Assembly (NCBI GenBank): GCA_004173415.1 | Contig: SEHC01000128.1 | Span: 1 to 6,091 of the forward strand | Direction of reading: 5' to 3' | Length of the DNA stretch: 6,091 bases | Source: Lysobacteraceae bacterium | GTDB lineage: Bacteria > Pseudomonadota > Gammaproteobacteria > Xanthomonadales > Xanthomonadaceae | Shown: positions 1-4,909 of the stretch, piece by piece | Layout of the letters: each line of letters starts with the position of its first letter | How positions within the stretch are numbered: the stretch's first letter is position 1 | Program-made: the position numbers and the translations under genes | The notes under the pieces: model-generated | The model's input: only the letters and a program-made list of their open reading frames with translations | What the model was told of the DNA's origin: nothing | The model's database searches: none

Positions 1-1323
1 GGCGATCAAGCCGAAGTGGACGCGATTGTTGTAGCTCATGATGGAAATGCCGAGGCCGATCGAACCGGTCTGTGGCACCCAGAACATCATCTCGCGCAAG
101 CGGCTGCCGCCAAGGAACAAGGGCTGTTGCGGGCCCGGCACGTTGGTCGCCACCGCGCTCGCCTTGCGGCTGAACAGCTCGAGGGCGATCCCCTGCACCG
201 CGGTCGGCGCCATGCCCAGCGCCGCCAGCAGCCCGAAGGCCACGATCGCCTGGCGCGAGTTCTTCAACTCATTCATGCATCGGGCGACGTGCTCGACGCG
301 CTTGACCGGATTGTCCTCGCCGACCGGCAACTCGAGGAACACCAGTCCGAAATGGTTGCCCAGTTTCTTGGCATGTTCGAGCGGGCGCAGGTTGACCGGC
401 ACGGTCGCGCGCAGGGTCACGCCTTCCAGGCATTCCCCGCGCTCCAGCATGTACCCGCGCAGGGCCCCGGCGGCGGCGGCCATCAACACGTCGTTGACCG
501 TGCAGTCGCAGGCGCGCCCGACCGCCTTCACTTCGTCCAGGTCCAGTGGTTCGGCCCAGGCCACGCGCTTGCTGACGCCCAGCTTGCCGCGCAGCATGGT
601 CTGCGGATCGTCCGGAAGCGCCAGCGCGCCCAGCAGTTCGCGGCCGATTTCGCCGCCTTCCCTGGCCAGCATCGTCGCCAGGCTTGGGTGGCGGTAAATC
701 TCCATGCCCTTGTCGAGCATCTTCCCGCCCAGCTTCATGTAGCGGTCCACCGCGCCCATGCGACGGACCACTTCCACTCCATCCTCCTTCAGCCACGCCG
801 CGCGCAGGTGGTTGCCCTTGTCCGGCTTGCTGGAGGTGTCGGTCAGCGACAACAGGACCTGGACCAGGGCGATGCCGTCTGCATAACTGTGGTGGATGCG
901 GGCCACGACCGCCGACCCGCCGCCATATTTCTCGACCAGGTGGAATTGCCAGAGTGGCTTGGACTTGTCCAGCGGCGACGACGCCAGCTGGCTGACGAAG
1001 CGTTCCAGCGCCTTTTTTTCCGACTTGTGGTCGCTGCGCCCGGGCAGCGCGGAAATGCGCACGTGCCAGTCGAGGTCGAAATCGACATCCTCCAGCCAAG
1101 CCGCGCCGGAAGTGGTCTCCACCGCCTTCTGCCGGAAGCGGGGGAAGGCCAGGAACCGCTTCTGGATGAGTCGCTTCAGCGCCACGAGGCTGAGTGCCTG
1201 GTCGAGCATCAGCACCCCGGTGATCATCATCGGGTTGGTGGGTCGCTCCATGTGCAGCCACGCGGTGTCGACGCGTGACATGGCTTCCTTGCGCGGCTTT
1301 CGCGGCGCCCTGGTCGTTGCCAT
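1..1323 (-). CDS. WS/DGAT-family wax ester synthase / diacylglycerol O-acyltransferase, C-terminus cut off by window edge
   Basis: Enzymes of this family transfer an acyl group from acyl-CoA to a fatty alcohol or diacylglycerol, making wax esters or triacylglycerol, usually at the inner face of the cytoplasmic membrane. The frame is open for 441 codons and runs off the left edge. The catalytic HHxxxDG motif is intact at residues 144-150 (HHSYADG, with His145 the expected base). The PLW motif lies upstream in 'SPLDKSKPLW'. The second conserved block 'VNDVLM' has Asn277-Asp278, and 'VPVNLR' and 'ATNVPGP' follow. The last visible residues, 'SYNNRVHFGLIA', match the end of the C-terminal domain, so perhaps 20-40 residues are missing. 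Met1 has a strong ribosome site, but Met15 (codon 1279-1281) also has an AAGGA upstream and would place the motifs nearer their usual family positions. The gene lies 49 bases downstream of the photolyase on the same strand. Substrate specificity cannot be read from the sequence. Confidence 0.93.
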   Translation of the reverse strand, partial: MATTRAPRKPRKEAMSRVDTAWLHMERPTNPMMITGVLMLDQALSLVALKRLIQKRFLAFPRFRQKAVETTSGAAWLEDVDFDLDWHVRISALPGRSDHKSEKKALERFVSQLASSPLDKSKPLWQFHLVEKYGGGSAVVARIHHSYADGIALVQVLLSLTDTSSKPDKGNHLRAAWLKEDGVEVVRRMGAVDRYMKLGGKMLDKGMEIYRHPSLATMLAREGGEIGRELLGALALPDDPQTMLRGKLGVSKRVAWAEPLDLDEVKAVGRACDCTVNDVLMAAAAGALRGYMLERGECLEGVTLRATVPVNLRPLEHAKKLGNHFGLVFLELPVGEDNPVKRVEHVARCMNELKNSRQAIVAFGLLAALGMAPTAVQGIALELFSRKASAVATNVPGPQQPLFLGGSRLREMMFWVPQTGSIGLGISIMSYNNRVHFGLIA

Positions 1324-1329
1324 CTTCTT

Positions 1330-1335
1330 CTCCCT
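1330..1335 (-). promoter_or_regulatory. Shine-Dalgarno site for the acyltransferase (Met1 start)
   Basis: The minus strand reads AGGGAG followed by six bases (AAGAAG) and then ATG at 1323-1321, a near-ideal ribosome site. It favours the longer protein with the basic N-terminal extension. A second site, AAGGA at about 1289-1285, precedes the internal Met15 codon, so both starts are possible. Confidence 0.6.
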
Positions 1336-1372
1336 CTCCCGCGCCGAGTGAAGCATGCGCCGGCAAAGGGCG

Positions 1373-2821
1373 TCAACGCGGCGGCGGACTGCTGCGCTTG
1401 TAGGCGGCCAGCGCCGCGTCGCGGCCCTGGGCCAGGTCGACCATCGGCATGGCCGGGTAGGCGGGTGCCAGGCGCGCGCGCAACTCCGGTGATTCCCAGG
1501 GCGCGAAGCGGGCGCCGGTCGGCAGCGCGGACAGCTCAGGAACCCAGCGCGTGATGTAGCGCGCATCCGGGTCGAACTTGCGGGCCTGGGTGACCGGATT
1601 GAACACGCGGAAGTATGGCGCCGCATCGGCGCCGGTCCCGGCCACCCATTGCCAGCCCAGCGTGTTGCTGGCCAGGTCCGCGTCCACCAGCGTGTCCCAG
1701 AACCAGCGCGCGCCTTGCAGCCAGTGCTGGCGCATGTGCTTGGTCAGCCAGCTGGCCACGATCATGCGCACGCGGTTGTGCATGTAGCCGGTATGCCAGA
1801 GCTCGCGCATTCCGGCATCGACGATCGGCACGCCGGTCCTGCCCTCTCGCCAGGCCTGCAGTTGCGCGGGATCCTGCCTGGCCCACTGGAAATCCGCGAA
1901 GCGGGAATTGAGGTTCTGCGTCGTGGTCTGCGGGAAGTGATGCAGCAGGTGCCAGGCGAACTCGCGCCAGCCCAGTTCGCGCAGGAAGGCATCGACGTCG
2001 GCGCCATTGGCCGCGGTGCGGCCCTGTTCGAGCGAAGCGGCTATGCGCCACGGCGCGATCTCGCCGAAGTGCAGGTGCGGCGACAGCAACGAGGTGCCGA
2101 CCCGGTCGGGGCGATCGCGTTCGCTGCGATAACCGCGCAGGGCGCCGTCGGTGAACACTTCCAGCGCTTCGTGCGCGCCGGCCTCACCCGGCTGCCATGT
2201 CTCCCAGAAGCCACGGTCCCAGTCCGGCGCAGGTTTCAGGCCGAGCGCATCGAGCGGTAGGCCGGCCAGTTCTCGAGCCAACGCGGGCAAGCGCTCCGGC
2301 GCGTGGCGCAGCACCGGCAGGCGCCACTGGCCGAGGGCGTTGCGCCAGAACGGAGTGAATACCTTGTAGGGCCCGCCCTGCTGGGTCGCCAGCGACCAGG
2401 GTTCGAACAACAGCGCCGCGTTGAAACTCTCGGCCTGGATGCCCTGCTCCTTCAGCCGGCGTTTGATGCCGGCATCGCGCGCCTGGGTGGCCGGCTCGTA
2501 CTTGCGGTTCCAGAACACCGCGGTCGCGCCGGTTTCACGGACCAGTCCGGCCAAGGCCGCCTCACTGGGTCCGTGTCGCAGCAGCAAGCGCGATCCCCGC
2601 GCGCGCAGGTCGGCGTCCAGGGCCGCCAGCGAGCGGTGGCGCCAGGCGTCGGAAGCCGCGCCCGGGGGCCATTCGCCCTCCTCCCCCGGCGCATGCAGGT
2701 AGACGCAGACTGGGACGAAGCCGGCTTCGATTGCCGCCTGCAGCGCCGGGTTGTCCGCAAGCCGCAGGTCGTTGCGCAGCCAGACGATGGCGCAGGCCCT
2801 GCCGGGATCAGTCTTCGACAA
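1373..2821 (-). CDS. phrB: Deoxyribodipyrimidine photo-lyase (CPD photolyase, cryptochrome/photolyase family)
   Basis: This flavoprotein uses blue/near-UV light to split cyclobutane pyrimidine dimers in DNA. It has 482 residues, a normal length. The N-terminal alpha/beta antenna domain opens with 'AIVWLRNDLRLADNPAL' (11-27) and runs to about 170. The FAD-binding helical domain spans about 230-475. By alignment to E. coli PhrB, the lesion-contacting Glu274 and Trp277 correspond to Glu282 and Trp285 ('ELGWREF'). The electron-transfer tryptophan triad is complete (Trp390, Trp367, Trp313), and the flavin-facing Asn378 is Asn386. 'TSLLSPHLHFGEI' (243-255) and 'DAAPYFRVFNP' (399-409) are conserved FAD-pocket blocks. 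The start codon is TTG, because no ATG or GTG lies in frame before the conserved VWLRNDLR strand. It overlaps the last 14 bases of alr, which suggests coupled translation. The E. coli folate-contact pair Asn-Glu is replaced by Ala111-Thr112. Whether it belongs to class I or the class III-like group is not settled. Confidence 0.95.
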   Translation of the reverse strand: MSKTDPGRACAIVWLRNDLRLADNPALQAAIEAGFVPVCVYLHAPGEEGEWPPGAASDAWRHRSLAALDADLRARGSRLLLRHGPSEAALAGLVRETGATAVFWNRKYEPATQARDAGIKRRLKEQGIQAESFNAALLFEPWSLATQQGGPYKVFTPFWRNALGQWRLPVLRHAPERLPALARELAGLPLDALGLKPAPDWDRGFWETWQPGEAGAHEALEVFTDGALRGYRSERDRPDRVGTSLLSPHLHFGEIAPWRIAASLEQGRTAANGADVDAFLRELGWREFAWHLLHHFPQTTTQNLNSRFADFQWARQDPAQLQAWREGRTGVPIVDAGMRELWHTGYMHNRVRMIVASWLTKHMRQHWLQGARWFWDTLVDADLASNTLGWQWVAGTGADAAPYFRVFNPVTQARKFDPDARYITRWVPELSALPTGARFAPWESPELRARLAPAYPAMPMVDLAQGRDAALAAYKRSSPPPR

Positions 2822-3884
2822 AACGTACCCGGCGGGTGATCGAGCACACCAGTTCGTAGCCGATGGTCCCGGCCGCCTTGCCGATGCTGTCGACCGGCAA
2901 GCCCTTGCCCCACAGCAGCACCGGGTCGCCGACGCGGGCGTCGGGCTGGGAACGCAGGTCGAGGGTCATCAGGTCCATGGAGACGCGGCCGATGATGGCG
3001 GCCGGCCGGCCGTTGACCAGCACCGGGGTCCCGGCCCCGACCGTGCGTGGATAGCCGTCGCCGTAGCCGATCGCCGCCACGCCCACCGGCATGTCCTCGG
3101 GGCATTGCCAGGTGGCCGAATAGCCGATGCTCTCGCCCTTGCCGACGCGCTTGACCGCGATCAGCCGGCTGCACAGGGTCATGCCGGGACGCAGGTCGAA
3201 ATCCCCGCCGGTGGTGCCCTCGACCACCGACATGCCGTACAGCATGCCGCCCGGCCGGACGATGTCGCCGTGGGCGGCGGGCCAACCCAGGACCGCAGCG
3301 GAATTGGCCAGCGAGCGCGGCCCCGGCAGGCCGGCGGTAGCCTCTTCGAACACCCGCATCTGCCTGATCGTCTGCGCGCCGCCGAATTCGTCGGAACTGG
3401 CGAAATGCATCATCAGCACGACCTCGCCGGCTACCTGCGGCAGCGCAGCCAGCCGCGCATGGGCCGGGCGCACGTCTTCCGGCGCGAAGCCGAGGCGATG
3501 CATGCCGGTGTCGGCCTTGAGCCAGCACCGGATCGGTTCGCCCGGCCCGGCGGCTTCCAGCATCTGCAATTGCTCGGGTCCATGGACGACGGTGGCCACG
3601 TCAAGCTGCCGCAGGTGGGCCAGGTCTTCCGGCGAATCGAACCCGGAAAGCAGCACGATGGGCTGCGACAGGCCTGCCGATCGCAGTCGCTCCGCATCGG
3701 ACAAGGCGGCGACGCCGAACAGGTCCGCGCCTTCCAGCGCGTGGGCCACGCGCTCCAGTCCATGGCCGTAACCATCGGCCTTGACCACGGCCATGACCCG
3801 CGTGCCCGGTGCGCGCTGGCGCACGATGCCCAGGTTGTGGCGCAGGTTGTCCGGGTGGATGGAGGCGACGGTCGGGCGCGGCAT
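2808..3884 (-). CDS. alr: Alanine racemase (PLP-dependent, biosynthetic type)
   Basis: The enzyme interconverts L- and D-alanine in the cytoplasm and supplies D-alanine for D-Ala-D-Ala ligase and peptidoglycan synthesis. The 358-residue length is typical (E. coli Alr has 359). The N-terminal PLP-binding TIM barrel carries 'AVVKADGYGHG', with Lys35 as the Schiff-base lysine. The second catalytic base is Tyr255 in 'SIGYSATW', aligning with Tyr255 of E. coli Alr. The C-terminal beta domain includes 'GYGDGYPR' (273-280) and 'GRVSMDLMTLDL' (299-310). The ATG at 3884-3882 is the first sensible start and lacks a good Shine-Dalgarno sequence; a TAGAAT box lies six bases upstream, so the mRNA may be leaderless. 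It reads as the first gene of an alr-phr-acyltransferase unit. The dadA gene that accompanies catabolic dadX is absent, which supports the biosynthetic role. Confidence 0.97.
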   Translation of the reverse strand: MPRPTVASIHPDNLRHNLGIVRQRAPGTRVMAVVKADGYGHGLERVAHALEGADLFGVAALSDAERLRSAGLSQPIVLLSGFDSPEDLAHLRQLDVATVVHGPEQLQMLEAAGPGEPIRCWLKADTGMHRLGFAPEDVRPAHARLAALPQVAGEVVLMMHFASSDEFGGAQTIRQMRVFEEATAGLPGPRSLANSAAVLGWPAAHGDIVRPGGMLYGMSVVEGTTGGDFDLRPGMTLCSRLIAVKRVGKGESIGYSATWQCPEDMPVGVAAIGYGDGYPRTVGAGTPVLVNGRPAAIIGRVSMDLMTLDLRSQPDARVGDPVLLWGKGLPVDSIGKAAGTIGYELVCSITRRVRFVED

Positions 3885-3890
3885 GGCTTC

Positions 3891-3896
3891 ATTCTA
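3891..3896 (-). promoter_or_regulatory. Candidate -10 box for alr
   Basis: On the minus strand this hexamer reads TAGAAT, five of six matches to TATAAT. It ends six bases before the alr start codon, so transcription would begin at or within a base or two of the ATG. No convincing -35 hexamer is found 16-18 bases upstream, where the DNA is pure GC-rich sequence. This is a sequence match only and could be chance. Confidence 0.35.
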
Positions 3897-3935
3897 CCCG
3901 TCGCCACCGGCGCGGCCGGCGGCGCGCCAATGGCC

Positions 3936-3961
3936 TTGGATCACGCTGGTTTACGTATGAT
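3936..3961 (+). promoter_or_regulatory. Candidate promoter for the 291-residue protein gene
   Basis: TATGAT at 3956-3961 is a five-of-six match to the -10 consensus in a locally AT-richer patch of an otherwise GC-rich intergenic region. The best -35-like hexamer, TTGGAT at 3936-3941, is only 14 bases upstream, shorter than the usual 16-18. A start near 3968 would give a leader of about 24 bases. The -10 is more believable than the -35, and an activator or alternative sigma factor could account for the poor spacing. Confidence 0.35.
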
Positions 3962-3982
3962 TCTGGACACCCAGTCTGGACC

Positions 3983-3986
3983 AGGA
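3983..3986 (+). promoter_or_regulatory. Shine-Dalgarno site fixing the start of the 291-residue protein
   Basis: AGGA lies five bases before the first of two tandem ATG codons (3992 and 3995), or eight bases before the second. The frame stays open upstream to 3809, but that part is antisense to the beginning of alr and has no comparable ribosome site. This supports a start at 3992 or 3995 rather than further upstream. Confidence 0.6.
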
Positions 3987-3991
3987 AGCGG

Positions 3992-4867
3992 ATGATGGAA
4001 CCGACGGCGGAACCGACAATCAACCCGGACACTTCGGTCTACCGGATTCTCTACTTCGAAGAGGTCTATCCCAGCCGGGCCGCCGAGGAACAGGCCGAGA
4101 AGAGCAAGCTCGCCGCTTTCGGGACCCTGGCGCGGCTCAATCCGCTCAACCGGCCCAAGGCCGACACGGTGCGGCTGTCGAAGTGGGAACTGCGCTACGA
4201 GCCGTTCTGGCACCTGGTCGCCCGCCGCGAGGTCGACTACCTGCACGAGGCGGTGTATCCGGTCCAGATCACCAACCCGCATGCGCGCAGGATCGGGATC
4301 GCCGGCACCAGCTTCGAGATCCTGCCCGGCAGCGGCGGCAAGCCGCGCATCGACGTGCAACTGCAGGAATTCTGCCATCGCAAGATCGACGTGGTGATCC
4401 ACCAGGACGCGCTGAAGCGCGGGATCAAGCCGGCCAAGCTGCAGGGCTACATAGACCGCTACAAGGCGGTCGAGCGCAACCAGCTGGACGTCGATGGCAC
4501 GGTGCCGCCGCAACTGCCGTTCAACACCGCGGTGCAGATAGCCAGGGCCAAGCTGGCGGCCGAGCCGATCGACGCGCACTCCATCCAGGGCGACGTGATC
4601 GAGTTCGCCATCGCCCACCTGTACTTCCGCCCGGTGTTCGCGTTCGAATACAACTGGAACAACAAGCTCGGCGTGATCGAGATCGACGGGCTGACCGGCG
4701 AGGTGATCGAGAACGGCGAGTGGTTCCGCGAGAAGGTCGACATCGTCATGTCGCGCGAAATGATGTTCGAACTGGGTGCCGAGGTGGCCTCGGCGGTGGT
4801 GCCGGGCAGCGGCTACGCGGTGAAGCTGCTGAACAAGGTCACCCAGGAAAAGCCGGCCGCGGGCTGA
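3992..4867 (+). CDS. Unrecognised conserved-looking soluble protein, 291 residues
   Basis: I do not recognise this family. Real coding is supported by the good ribosome site, a fit with its neighbours (divergent from alr, convergent with dnaB), and a balanced amino-acid composition unlike the Arg/Pro/Ala-rich antisense frames. It has no signal peptide and no clear membrane segment, and its only cysteine is Cys128, so a cytosolic protein is likely. The N-terminal part (about 1-60) is charged and probably helical. A beta-rich block follows with 'RYEPFWHLVARREVDYL' (69-85) and 'RIGIAGTSFEILPG' (100-113). The middle (125-165) is basic and helical. A second aromatic block has 'YFRPVFAFEYNWNN' (211-224) and 'GVIEIDGLTGEVIENG' (227-242), the latter resembling the strand-turn-strand end of PepSY-like domains. 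A glycine/alanine/valine-rich segment (262-281) closes the protein. No catalytic motif is visible. Function unknown. Confidence 0.85.
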   Translation: MMEPTAEPTINPDTSVYRILYFEEVYPSRAAEEQAEKSKLAAFGTLARLNPLNRPKADTVRLSKWELRYEPFWHLVARREVDYLHEAVYPVQITNPHARRIGIAGTSFEILPGSGGKPRIDVQLQEFCHRKIDVVIHQDALKRGIKPAKLQGYIDRYKAVERNQLDVDGTVPPQLPFNTAVQIARAKLAAEPIDAHSIQGDVIEFAIAHLYFRPVFAFEYNWNNKLGVIEIDGLTGEVIENGEWFREKVDIVMSREMMFELGAEVASAVVPGSGYAVKLLNKVTQEKPAAG

Positions 4868-4870
4868 GCG

Positions 4871-4909
4871 GCCGCCGACCGCGGGCGGCAGGCTTCATTC
4901 GAAGCTGCC
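4871..4909. terminator. Hairpin-forming region between convergent gene ends, possible bidirectional terminator without a T-tract
   Basis: Two alternative stems overlap here. One pairs GCCGCC (4871-4876) with GGCGGC (4884-4889) around a seven-base loop. The other pairs GGCAG (4887-4891) with CTGCC (4905-4909) and CTTC (4893-4896) with GAAG (4901-4904), leaving one bulged G and an ATTC loop. The second stem contains the dnaB stop codon. Neither is followed by a run of T on either strand, so this is not a classical intrinsic terminator, although two genes converge here. Termination is inferred from position only. Confidence 0.35.

Noticed and set aside
16..1278. Long plus-strand open frame of 420 codons
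   Set aside because: It is antisense to the acyltransferase, whose motifs are unmistakable. The product is rich in His, Arg, Gln and Ala without domain character, a common shadow in GC-rich DNA.
2998..3012. Tandem GGCC-type repeats
   Set aside because: They lie within alr codons for Gly-Arg-Pro-Ala-Ala and reflect codon bias, not a repeat element.
2452..3528. Minus-strand open frame of 358 codons spanning alr and the photolyase gene
   Set aside because: It is an out-of-frame reading of two well-identified genes. The Arg/Pro-rich product has no family character, so it is not a fusion.
3909..3928. Inverted repeat GGCGCG ... CGCGCC in the divergent intergenic region
   Set aside because: A six-base stem made only of G and C around a GC-rich loop is expected by chance in DNA of this composition, and it is not aligned with either candidate promoter as an operator would be.
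2751..3995. Plus-strand open frame of 414 codons
   Set aside because: It is antisense to alr and the start of the photolyase gene and shows low-complexity Arg/His/Gly/Ala composition with no recognisable motif.
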